A stretch of DNA of 64,000 bases from JAWVYT01 sp046483065 (GTDB taxonomy: Bacteria; Gemmatimonadota; Gemmatimonadetes; Longimicrobiales; RSA9), in NCBI GenBank assembly GCA_046483065.1, contig JAWODW010000032.1, positions 1 to 64,000 on the forward strand. Reading direction: 5' to 3'. The notes under the pieces are model-generated. The model worked only from the letters and a program-made list of their open reading frames with translations, was not told the DNA's origin and searched no databases. Positions within the stretch are counted from its first letter, which is position 1. Each line of letters starts with the position of its first letter. Positions 17,314 through 24,725 of the stretch are shown here, piece after piece. The position numbers were made by a program, and so were the translations under genes.

Positions 17314-17377
17314 GAAGGATAGGGCCCCACCCGCCGCGGGGCCGTACGAAACCCGGCACTTGGAGGCCCCGAAGAGG

Positions 17378-17406
17378 TTGACACCTCCGGAACCCTGCCC
17401 TATCCT
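17378..17406 (+). promoter_or_regulatory. Sigma-70 promoter for rplM-rpsI
   Basis: TTGACA (17378-17383), 17-base spacer, TATCCT (17401-17406), then TCAAAGCTG. The rpsO promoter has the same -10 and near-identical downstream bases (TATCCTTCAAGACTG). The rplM start lies about 50 bases after the expected transcript start. Confidence 0.75.
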
Positions 17407-17464
17407 TCAAAGCTGTTTCGCTCAGGCCGGAGGATCGGCCGCCTGCAACGGGAAATTGGGACGA

Positions 17465-17893
17465 ATGAAGACGTACACGCCGAAGGCGACGGAAATCGAA
17501 CGGGCGTGGTGGGTCGTGGATGCCGAGGGGAAAGTCCTCGGTCGACTTGCCAGTGAGATCGCGCAGATCCTGCGCGGCAAGCACAAGCCCATGTACACGC
17601 CGCATCTGGACACGGGGGATCACGTGATCGTGATCAACGCCGAGAAGGTCCGGCTGACGGGGAAGAAGGAACAGCAGAAGACGTACTTCCGTCACAGCGG
17701 GTATATGGGCGGTGACAAACACATCCCGTTTGCGGAGATGCGCGAGAAGCACCCGGAGCGGGTGATCGAGCTCGCGGTGAAGGGGATGATGCCGAAGAAC
17801 AATCTTGGTCGTTTGATGTTGAAGAAGCTGAAGGTGTACGCGGGCGCGGACCACCCGCACGATGCGCAGCAGCCGGAGGAGCTGGAGATCTGA
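17465..17893 (+). CDS. rplM: 50S ribosomal protein L13
   Basis: 142 aa, standard length. Large-subunit protein that binds 23S rRNA early in assembly. Family hallmarks: RAWWVVDAEGKVLGRLASEIAQIL at residues 14-37, GDHVIVINAEKVRLTGKK, and the end VKGMMPKNNLGRLMLKKLKVYAG. The open frame extends far upstream, but ATG 17465 begins exactly at the conserved MKTYTPKATEIERAW. Its stop shares a base with the rpsI ATG, as in the usual rplM-rpsI pair. Confidence 0.97.
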   Translation: MKTYTPKATEIERAWWVVDAEGKVLGRLASEIAQILRGKHKPMYTPHLDTGDHVIVINAEKVRLTGKKEQQKTYFRHSGYMGGDKHIPFAEMREKHPERVIELAVKGMMPKNNLGRLMLKKLKVYAGADHPHDAQQPEELEI

Positions 17894-18294
17894 TGGCCAC
17901 CAAGGTCGAGCAGCAGTATCACGGAATCGGACGCCGCAAGACGAGCGTGGCGCGGGTTTACATGCGGCCGGGCAAGGGCGAGTGGGACATCAACGGGCGG
18001 ACGCTCGAGGAGTACTTCCCGCGGAACTCGCACCAACTGCACGCGTCGCGGCCGCTGGTGGTGACGGAGAACGAGGGCGTGTGGGATGTGAAGGTCGTCA
18101 CGAGCGGTGGCGGTCTCACGGGCCAGGCCGGCGCGGTCCGTCTGGGCCTCGCCCGGGCGCTCCTGGAGCTGGACGAGGACTACCGCAGCGTGCTTCGGGA
18201 GTACGGCATGCTGACCCGGGATTCCCGGAAGGTGGAGCGGAAGAAGCCGGGCCAGCCGAAGGCGCGGAAGAAGTTCCAGTTCTCGAAGCGGTAG
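17893..18294 (+). CDS. rpsI: 30S ribosomal protein S9
   Basis: 133 aa, standard length. Its C-terminal tail reaches the decoding centre and contacts P-site tRNA. Signatures: GIGRRKTSVARVYMRPGKG near residue 10, GGGLTGQAGAVRLGLARAL in the middle, and the basic tail ending KKFQFSKR. ATG overlaps the rplM stop (TGATGG), giving translational coupling. Confidence 0.97.
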   Translation: MATKVEQQYHGIGRRKTSVARVYMRPGKGEWDINGRTLEEYFPRNSHQLHASRPLVVTENEGVWDVKVVTSGGGLTGQAGAVRLGLARALLELDEDYRSVLREYGMLTRDSRKVERKKPGQPKARKKFQFSKR

Positions 18295-18486
18295 CTCCTG
18301 CGGGACGGCGGCAAGAGTGCAAGACGCAGGAGTCCAAGAGGCAGGATCAATGCGGGGCCTGGGCTGGCCTGGGCCCCGTAAATACACACACTGACCGGAC
18401 GCGAGACCGCCGGGGTCCCCGAGAGGGGCGGCGGTGCGGATGAAGGCAGTGGAAGCGGAAAACCCCAGATAGAAGAGAGACGGAAC
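18295..18486 (+). other. rpsI-rpsB intergenic region with hairpins and short purine-rich repeats
   Basis: 192 bases without a gene. CTCCTGCG (18295-18302) pairs with CGCAGGAG (18325-18332) right after rpsI. A second hairpin CGGGGCC/GGCCCCG lies near 18353-18378. The stretch between reads GCAAGAGTGCAAGACGCAGG, like a motif after ribF (55528-55548). This could hold both the rpsI terminator and an rpsB leader, but I see no clear rpsB promoter. Confidence 0.4.
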
Positions 18487-19608
18487 ATGGCAGTAGCACC
18501 GGAGATCACGGAACTGCTCAAGGCCGGGGTCCACTTCGGCCACCAGAGCAGCCGTTGGAACCCGAAGATGCGGAAGTATATCTTCGCGGCCCGCAACGGC
18601 ATCCACGTTATCGACCTGAAGAAGACCCACCAGCTGCTCCTGGAGGCCCAGGAGAAGGTTCGTGAGGTGGTCAAGGGCGGCGATCGGGTCCTGTTCGTAT
18701 GCACGAAGCGCCAGCTCCGCGGGGTAGTGGAGGAAGAGGCGGAGCGGTGCGGCGCGTTCTACGTGACCGAGCGCTGGCTCGGCGGGATGCTGACGAACTT
18801 CCAGACCATCAAGAAGCAGATTCGCCGGCTGAAGGAGCTGGAGCGGGGCATCGAGGAAGGCGCGTACGAGTTCTACACGAAGAAGGAGCAGCTCCTCCTG
18901 GAGCGTGAGATGGAGAAGCTGAACAAGTACCTGGTGGGCGTGAAGGACATGGGCCGCCTGCCGGGCGCCATCTTCGTGGTGGACGCGAAGAAGGAAGAGA
19001 TCGCGGTCCGGGAGGCGAACAAGCTGGAGATCCCGCTGATCGCCATCGCGGACACCAACGCCGACCCGGACATGATCGACTACCCGATCCCGGGCAACGA
19101 TGACGCCATCCGCAGCGTGTCGGTGATCACGAAGGCCATCGCCGATGCCGTGGAGATGGCCCGCCGGGAGATGCCGGAGGGCGACGGCGCCCGTGGCGAA
19201 GAGGGCGGTGTGACCTACTCGTCGGAGCACGGCGCGCAGGAGGTGGACGAGAAGCCGGCCGCGGCCACCCGGAAGAAGCGTCGTCCGACAAAGCGCCGCC
19301 CCCGGCCCGAGGCCATCAAGCAGGTGAAGCCCATCGAGCCGAAGGACACAGAGGGCGGCGAGAGCGACGAAGAGGAGCCGGCCGCTCCGGAGGCACCCGA
19401 GGCCGCAGAGGCCACGGAGGCCACGGAGGCCACGGAGGCCACGGAGGCCACGGAGGCCGAGGCGGAGAAGAAGCCCGCGAGGAAGCCGGCGAAGAAGCCC
19501 AAAGAGCTGGCAGATCTGCCGGAGCCGGTGGAGGCGAAGGCCGAGGCCGACGACGCTGAGGCCGACGACGCTGAGGCGGAGTCCGAGTCCGAGACCGAGG
19601 AGAAGTAG
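18487..19608 (+). CDS. rpsB: 30S ribosomal protein S2 with long acidic C-terminal extension
   Basis: 373 aa, of which about the first 230 are the normal S2 fold. ELLKAGVHFGHQSSRWNPKM opens the protein; RWLGGMLTNFQTIKKQIRRLKEL and IADTNADPDMIDYPIPGNDDAIRS are diagnostic. The remaining 130 residues or so are low-complexity: a basic patch (RKKRRPTKRRPRP), then an acidic Ala/Glu/Thr tail with six ATE units in tandem. Most S2 proteins end before this. The tail matches the acidic tails of NusA and IF2 elsewhere in the window. S2 is a late-assembling small-subunit protein; the tail's role is unknown. Confidence 0.96.
   Translation: MAVAPEITELLKAGVHFGHQSSRWNPKMRKYIFAARNGIHVIDLKKTHQLLLEAQEKVREVVKGGDRVLFVCTKRQLRGVVEEEAERCGAFYVTERWLGGMLTNFQTIKKQIRRLKELERGIEEGAYEFYTKKEQLLLEREMEKLNKYLVGVKDMGRLPGAIFVVDAKKEEIAVREANKLEIPLIAIADTNADPDMIDYPIPGNDDAIRSVSVITKAIADAVEMARREMPEGDGARGEEGGVTYSSEHGAQEVDEKPAAATRKKRRPTKRRPRPEAIKQVKPIEPKDTEGGESDEEEPAAPEAPEAAEATEATEATEATEATEAEAEKKPARKPAKKPKELADLPEPVEAKAEADDAEADDAEAESESETEEK
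19426..19466 (+). repeat. GCCACGGAG tandem repeat in the S2 tail
   Basis: A 9-base unit (GCCACGGAG) is repeated about five times without change, encoding ATE units. Such perfect short repeats are prone to copy-number slippage, always in frame. Confidence 0.7.
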
Positions 19609-19640
19609 AGCGCCGGGCGCGCCGGCGGGTTCGGGCGTAG

Positions 19641-19687
19641 AAAGGCGCCACAGCGGTCGCGGAGTCCGTGACGCTGCGGCGCTTTTT
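19641..19687 (+). terminator. Attenuator-like terminator between rpsB and tsf
   Basis: Long stem: GCGCCACAGCG (19645-19655) pairs with CGCTGCGGCGC (19672-19682) with one mismatch, extended by AAAG opposite CTTTTT, and followed by TTTTT (19683-19687). It sits 38 bases before the tsf ATG inside the operon. It therefore probably lowers transcription of tsf and the genes beyond relative to rpsB rather than ending the operon. Confidence 0.65.
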
Positions 19688-19725
19688 CACGACAGTCAAA
19701 GAACAGAACAGGGAAAGACGAGAAC

Positions 19726-20559
19726 ATGGCGATCAGTGCAGCACAGGTGAAGGAACTCCGGGATCGTACGGGCGCCGGGATGATGGACTGCAAGAAGGCG
19801 CTGCAGGAGACCGAGGGCAATATGGAGGCGGCCATCGACCTGCTGCGCTCGAAGGGTGCGGCGAAGGCGGCGAAGCGTGCGGGCAGGGAGGCCACGGAGG
19901 GCGTGGTCGCGTCGTACGTGGACGACGACGCGGGCGTGGGTGCGCTGGTCGAGGTGAACTGCGAGACGGACTTCGTGGCGCGGAACGAGGAGTTCCAGGC
20001 GCTGGCGGCGGAGCTGGCGGAGCACGTGGCGAAGCATGAGGAGGTGGACGGGACGGGCGACGGCGAGGCGCTGCTGGAGCACGGGTTCATGGGCGGCGAC
20101 CGCACGGTGGATCAGGTGGTGACGCAGAAGTCGGCAAAGACGGGCGAGAAGGTGGTGGTCCGCAACTTCGCCCGGTTCGACAGCGATGGCCGCCTGGGTG
20201 CGTACGTCCATATGGGCGGGAAGATCGGCGTGTTGGTGGAGCTGGACCCGGACGCCAGCGAGGAGCTGGCCCGAGACGTGGCGATGCACATTGCCGCGAG
20301 CCGGCCGCTGGCGGTGACGCCGGAGGAGCTGCCCGAGGACGTGGTGGAGCGGGAGCGCCAGGTCTACCTGGAGCAGGTGAGGCAGGAGGGCAAGCCGGAG
20401 AACATCCAGGAGCGGATCGTGGAAGGGAAGCTCGGGAAGTTCTACAAGGAGAACGCGTTGGTGGAGCAGCCGTTCGTGAAGGATCCGGACATGACGGTGG
20501 GCGCGCTGGTGGCCGACACGAAGATCCGGCGGTTCGTCCGCTACGAGCTGGGCGAGTAA
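19726..20559 (+). CDS. tsf: Elongation factor Ts
   Basis: 277 aa, typical of EF-Ts. It exchanges GDP for GTP on EF-Tu. The N-terminal UBA-like domain reads VKELRDRTGAGMMDCKKALQET, followed by GNMEAAIDLLRSKG. The core motif NCETDFVARNEEF contains the TDFV loop that inserts into EF-Tu. The C-terminal half ends in helix-rich KFYKENALVEQPFVKDPDMTVG. Follows rpsB in the conserved rpsB-tsf order. Confidence 0.97.
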   Translation: MAISAAQVKELRDRTGAGMMDCKKALQETEGNMEAAIDLLRSKGAAKAAKRAGREATEGVVASYVDDDAGVGALVEVNCETDFVARNEEFQALAAELAEHVAKHEEVDGTGDGEALLEHGFMGGDRTVDQVVTQKSAKTGEKVVVRNFARFDSDGRLGAYVHMGGKIGVLVELDPDASEELARDVAMHIAASRPLAVTPEELPEDVVERERQVYLEQVRQEGKPENIQERIVEGKLGKFYKENALVEQPFVKDPDMTVGALVADTKIRRFVRYELGE

Positions 20560-20561
20560 CG

Positions 20562-21302
20562 GTGGCCGATGGGGGCGGGACGCCGGGCACGGAGTCGCTG
20601 CGGTACCAGCGGGTGCTGCTGAAGCTGAGCGGCGAAGCGCTGGCGGGCGACCAGGGCTTCGGGATCAGCGCCCAGGCCATCGAGCGGTTGACCGATCACG
20701 TGCAGGCCGTCCACGAGATGGGTGTGGCGCTGGGCGTGGTCATCGGCGGCGGGAACATCATGCGGGGCACGCAGGCGAGCGCCGAGGGGATGGACCGCGT
20801 GAACGCCGACTACATGGGGATGCTGGCCACGATCATCAACGCGCTGGCGCTGCAGGATGTCATGGAGCAGCGTCAGATCGAGACGCGGGTCATGACGGCG
20901 ATCCGGATGGAGGAGCTGGCGGAGCCGTATATCCGGCGGCGCGCGCTCCGTCACCTGGAGAAGGGGCGCGTAACCATCTTCGCCGGCGGGACGGGCAACC
21001 CGTACTTCTCGACGGACACGGCGGCGGTGCTCCGTGCCATCGAGATGGAGGCGGACGTGCTGATCAAGGCGACGAAGGTAAAGGGGGTCTACAGCGCGGA
21101 CCCGAACCGCGACCCGGACGCGGAGTTCTATCCCCGACTCTCGTTCATGGACGTGATGACGCAGGACCTCAAGGTGATGGACGCAGCGGCGGTCTCGCTT
21201 TGCCGGGACAACGGTGTGCCGATCATCGTGCTGAACATTCAGGAGCCGTCGGCCGTGGTGTCGGCGATCCGGGGCGAGGACGTGGGCACGCTGGTCTCGT
21301 AG
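20562..21302 (+). CDS. pyrH: UMP kinase
   Basis: 246 aa hexameric amino-acid-kinase-fold enzyme converting UMP to UDP, the supply point for pyrimidine and cell-wall nucleotide sugars. Signatures: RVLLKLSGEALAG near residue 18, VIGGGNIMRGTQAS, TGNPYFSTDTAAVLRA, and KATKVKGVYSADPN. GTG start two bases after tsf. Gene order tsf-pyrH-frr is widely conserved. Confidence 0.96.
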   Translation: MADGGGTPGTESLRYQRVLLKLSGEALAGDQGFGISAQAIERLTDHVQAVHEMGVALGVVIGGGNIMRGTQASAEGMDRVNADYMGMLATIINALALQDVMEQRQIETRVMTAIRMEELAEPYIRRRALRHLEKGRVTIFAGGTGNPYFSTDTAAVLRAIEMEADVLIKATKVKGVYSADPNRDPDAEFYPRLSFMDVMTQDLKVMDAAAVSLCRDNGVPIIVLNIQEPSAVVSAIRGEDVGTLVS

Positions 21303-21357
21303 GGGCCCGCATCGTATCTTGCCCCCGTCTTTCGAGCGGGGTTGAACGGAGGAGACG

Positions 21358-21909
21358 ATGCCGACAATCAAGGAAATGCGGGATCAGATGGACGCGGCCA
21401 TCGATGCGATGCGGCGCGAGTTTTCGGGTGTTCGGACGGGGAAGGCCACCCCGACCCTGTTGGACACGGTGAAGGTGGAGGCCTACGGTTCGAAGATGCC
21501 GCTGAACCAGGTGGCGAACGTGAGCACGCCGGAAGCGCGGCTGATCGTGGTCCAGCCGTACGACAAGAGCGTGATCAACGACATCGAGAAGGCCATAATG
21601 GCGGCGGACCTGGGGCTGAACCCGTCGAACGACGGTACGCTGATCCGGGTTCCTATCCCGCCGCTTTCCGAGGAGCGGCGCAAGGAGATGGTCAAGCTGC
21701 TGCACAAGATGGCGGAGGAAGGCAGGATCAGTGTCCGCCACGCCCGGCAGGAAGCGAACAAGGCCATCAAGAAGCTGGAGCACGATCACGAGATCAGCGA
21801 GGATGAGGCTCGCCGTCAGCTGGACAAGGTCCAGGAGATCACGGACGAGTATATCGCGAAGATCGACGAGATGATGAAGAAGAAGGAAGCGGAGGTCATG
21901 GAGGTTTGA
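21358..21909 (+). CDS. frr: Ribosome recycling factor
   Basis: 183 aa, standard length. With EF-G it splits post-termination ribosomes. Signatures: MRREFSGVRTGKATPTLLDTVKVEAYG near the N-terminus, LNQVANVSTPEARLIVVQPYDKS in the middle, and the C-terminal coiled coil ending in DEMMKKKEAEVMEV. Preceded by GGAGGAG at the right distance. TATCTT at 21315-21320 may be the -10 of an internal promoter, but its -35 is weak. Confidence 0.97.
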   Translation: MPTIKEMRDQMDAAIDAMRREFSGVRTGKATPTLLDTVKVEAYGSKMPLNQVANVSTPEARLIVVQPYDKSVINDIEKAIMAADLGLNPSNDGTLIRVPIPPLSEERRKEMVKLLHKMAEEGRISVRHARQEANKAIKKLEHDHEISEDEARRQLDKVQEITDEYIAKIDEMMKKKEAEVMEV

Positions 21910-21944
21910 GCCTCCGGCTCCGTTCCTGCAGTCCTCCACAGATC

Positions 21945-22703
21945 ATGCCCTCCCGAGCACTCGAGCAGATCGCGCTTCATGGTCGGGTCCCCCGGCACGT
22001 GGCCGTCATCATGGACGGGAACGGTCGCTGGGCCGAGGCCCGTGGACTGCCCCGCTACAAGGGCCACGCCGCCGGGATGGACGCGGTGCGCGAGGTCATC
22101 GAGGGCGCACTGGAGGCCGGGGTCCGTGTCCTGACGCTCTTCGCTTTCTCCCAGGAGAACTGGCAGCGGCCGGCCCGGGAGGTGAACGCCCTCATGCTGC
22201 TGCTGCAGCGGTACGTGAAGTCGGAGGCCGAGGAGCTCAGCGCGCAGGGGGTGGAGGTGAAAGTGTTCGGAAACCTGGACCGGCTGGTCGCGGGGCCGAG
22301 GAAGGCCGTGGATGAGATTCAGGCGATCACGCGGGGCGGCGACGGACTGTCGTTGAACCTCATGATCAGCTACGGCGGCCGGATGGAGATCGTACGGGCG
22401 GCCCGCTCGGTGGCGGAGGACGTGGCGGCGGGGCGTCTGGAGCCGGAGGCGGTGACGGAAGCGGAGCTCTCGGCGCGGATGTACACGGCAGAGTTCCCGG
22501 ACCCGGACCTCCTGGTCCGTACCTCGGGCGAGGAGCGGATCAGCAACTTCATGCTCTGGCAGCTGGCGTACACGGAGCTCTACACCACGGCCACCCTCTG
22601 GCCGGACTTCACCCGGGAGCACCTTTACGAGGCGATCCGGGCGTACCAGCAGCGAGAGCGGCGGTTCGGCCGGGTCGAGGCCGTCGATGTCCATGGCTCG
22701 TAG
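21945..22703 (+). CDS. uppS: Isoprenyl (undecaprenyl) diphosphate synthase
   Basis: 252 aa cis-prenyltransferase making the lipid carrier for peptidoglycan and O-antigen. VAVIMDGNGRWA holds the catalytic Asp (D24). Further motifs: KGHAAGMDAVREV, LFAFSQENWQRP, and the C-terminal PDPDLLVRTSGEERISNFMLWQLAYTEL region. ATG 21945 is preferred; a TTG at 21906 overlapping the frr stop would add 13 unlike residues. The 3' end overlaps cdsA by 17 bases. Confidence 0.95.
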   Translation: MPSRALEQIALHGRVPRHVAVIMDGNGRWAEARGLPRYKGHAAGMDAVREVIEGALEAGVRVLTLFAFSQENWQRPAREVNALMLLLQRYVKSEAEELSAQGVEVKVFGNLDRLVAGPRKAVDEIQAITRGGDGLSLNLMISYGGRMEIVRAARSVAEDVAAGRLEPEAVTEAELSARMYTAEFPDPDLLVRTSGEERISNFMLWQLAYTELYTTATLWPDFTREHLYEAIRAYQQRERRFGRVEAVDVHGS

Positions 22704-23589
22704 CGAGCTGACAAACCGCTGGCTGGTGGCGCTGGTGGGGATCCCCACCGCCGTCGGACTGGCCTGGGTCGGCCGTTGGGGGCTCGGCCCCGTCCTGGCC
22801 CTCTTCTCCGCCGGTGCAGCGCTGGAGGTCTACCGTTTCGCGGCGCTGCAGGGCGTCATGGCGCTGCGGGTCCCGGGGGCCATCGCCGCGGCCGCGCTGG
22901 TCATGCTCGCCACCCTCTTCCCGACGGTGGCGCTGGCCGGCCCGGTGATCTGGACATTCATCATGGCCTTCCTTCTCCTCCTCCTGGCGCTGGCGGCGCT
23001 GGTGCGAGGCGTGGAAGGCCGACCGCTGCTGGTGGTGGCCGTCACCGCGGCCGGCGCGCTGGTGCCCGCCGGCGGGATGAGCTTCCTGGTCTTCATCCGC
23101 CACCTCCCGCTGGCAGCGCCTGCCGACGCCTTCGAGCTCTGGCCCACGGTGGCCGGCGTGGCGCTGGTGGCGTACCCGCTGATGGTGACGTGGTCGACGG
23201 ACTCGGCCGCATTCTTCGGAGGGCGGCGCTGGGGCCGGCACAAGCTGGCGTCGCGGCTCAGCCCCGGGAAGACCAGGGAGGGCGGCGTGCTGGGGCTCGT
23301 GGGCGGGACCGCGGGTGGGGTGTTCATGGGGCTGGTGGTCTTCGACCTCTGGCTCGGGATGCCGATCTCGTGGCTCGCCGGCGGCGTCGGCGGGCTGCTG
23401 ATCAGCGCCCTCTCGCAGCTCGGTGACCTCTCGGAGAGCGCGTGGAAGCGGGAAGCCGGCGTGAAGGACTCGGGGACCGTGTTCCCGGGCCACGGCGGGA
23501 TCCTGGACCGGATGGACTCGCTGATCTTCACGCTCCCGGCCTCATACTGGTGGCTGGCGCTGGTCCTGCCGGGGGCGAGCCTGTGGTAG
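22687..23589 (+). CDS. cdsA: Phosphatidate cytidylyltransferase
   Basis: 300 aa polytopic inner-membrane enzyme making CDP-diacylglycerol for phospholipid synthesis. Several hydrophobic helices (for example FIMAFLLLLLALAALV) lead to the C-terminal family signature KDSGTVFPGHGGILDRMDS near residue 258, preceded by STDSAAFFGGRRWGRHKL. Start at 22687 lies inside uppS; a second ATG is two codons on. It overlaps dxr by seven bases. Confidence 0.94.
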   Translation: MSMARSELTNRWLVALVGIPTAVGLAWVGRWGLGPVLALFSAGAALEVYRFAALQGVMALRVPGAIAAAALVMLATLFPTVALAGPVIWTFIMAFLLLLLALAALVRGVEGRPLLVVAVTAAGALVPAGGMSFLVFIRHLPLAAPADAFELWPTVAGVALVAYPLMVTWSTDSAAFFGGRRWGRHKLASRLSPGKTREGGVLGLVGGTAGGVFMGLVVFDLWLGMPISWLAGGVGGLLISALSQLGDLSESAWKREAGVKDSGTVFPGHGGILDRMDSLIFTLPASYWWLALVLPGASLW

Positions 23590-24725
23590 ACCACCGTATC
23601 GGCGTCGCGGTCCTCGGGTCCACGGGGTCCATCGGCCGGAGCACGCTCGCGGTTCTGGCCCGGCACGAGGATCGGTTCCGGGTGGTGGCGCTGACGGCGC
23701 GGCAGGATGAGGAGCGGCTGGCCCGGCAGGTGGCGGCGTGGGCGCCGTCGCTGGTGGTGCTGACCGATGGCGCGGCCGGCGCCCCGGACGGGTGGGCCAC
23801 GGGCGCCGACGGGCTCATTGACGCCGCCCGGCACCCGGACGCCGACATCGTGGTGAACGCTGTGGTGGGCTCGGCGGGGCTCGAGGCCACGCTGGCGGCG
23901 TTGGAGGCCGGGAAACGGCTGGCGCTTGCGAACAAGGAGAGTCTGGTGGCCGGCGGGCTGCTGGTGATGGACGCGCTCCGGCGCGGCGGCGGTGAGCTGA
24001 TCCCGGTGGACAGCGAGCACAGCGCCATCCTCCAGTGCCTGCCCGGCGGCGAGCCGGAGGGCGTGCGACGCCTGATCCTGACGGCGTCGGGCGGTCCGTT
24101 CCGGGGGCTGTCGCAGTCTGAGCTTGCGGCGGTGACGCCCGGTGACGCGCTCCGGCATCCCACGTGGGACATGGGTGCGAAGATCACCATCGACAGCGCC
24201 ACCCTGGCCAACAAGGCATTGGAGCTGATCGAGGCCCATTTCCTCTTCGGGCTCGACTACGACCAGCTGCAGGCGGTGGTCCACCCCCAGTCCATCATCC
24301 ACTCGATGGTGGAGTTCGACGACGGGTCGGTCCTCAGCCAGATGGGGTTCCCCACCATGGAGCTGCCGATCCTCTACGCGCTGACCCACCCGCACCGGCT
24401 GGAGGACGGCGTGCCCACGTGGGACCCGGTGGAGGCGAGCCCGCTGACGTTCGAGCCCATCGACCATGACCGGTTCCCCACCTTCCGACTGGGCGTCCGC
24501 GCCGGGCGGGCCGGCGGAACGGCGCCGGCCGTGTATAACGCTGCGAACGAGGCCGCCGTTGCGGCGTTCCTGGACGAAGAACTGACTTTCGTAGAGATTC
24601 CGCGTGTCATAGAAGGGACGCTGGACGCGTGCGGGGTGGGCCCCGCGGACTCCCTGTCGGCCATTCAGGCCGCGGACGGAGAGGCGCGAGAAGTGGCCCG
24701 CACGCTGATCGAGGAGCTGCAGTGA
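23583..24725 (+). CDS. dxr: 1-deoxy-D-xylulose 5-phosphate reductoisomerase
   Basis: 380 aa enzyme forming MEP, the committed step of the non-mevalonate isoprenoid pathway that feeds UppS. The N-terminal NADPH motif is VLGSTGSIGRST. Substrate and metal motifs include LANKESLVAGG, PVDSEHSAI, LTASGGPFRG, HPTWDMGAKITIDSATL and HPQSIIHSMVEF. GTG at 23583 gives MVDHRIGVAVLGSTGSIG, the normal N-terminus; it overlaps the end of cdsA. The longer frame upstream lies inside cdsA and is rejected. Confidence 0.95.
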   Translation: MVDHRIGVAVLGSTGSIGRSTLAVLARHEDRFRVVALTARQDEERLARQVAAWAPSLVVLTDGAAGAPDGWATGADGLIDAARHPDADIVVNAVVGSAGLEATLAALEAGKRLALANKESLVAGGLLVMDALRRGGGELIPVDSEHSAILQCLPGGEPEGVRRLILTASGGPFRGLSQSELAAVTPGDALRHPTWDMGAKITIDSATLANKALELIEAHFLFGLDYDQLQAVVHPQSIIHSMVEFDDGSVLSQMGFPTMELPILYALTHPHRLEDGVPTWDPVEASPLTFEPIDHDRFPTFRLGVRAGRAGGTAPAVYNAANEAAVAAFLDEELTFVEIPRVIEGTLDACGVGPADSLSAIQAADGEAREVARTLIEELQ

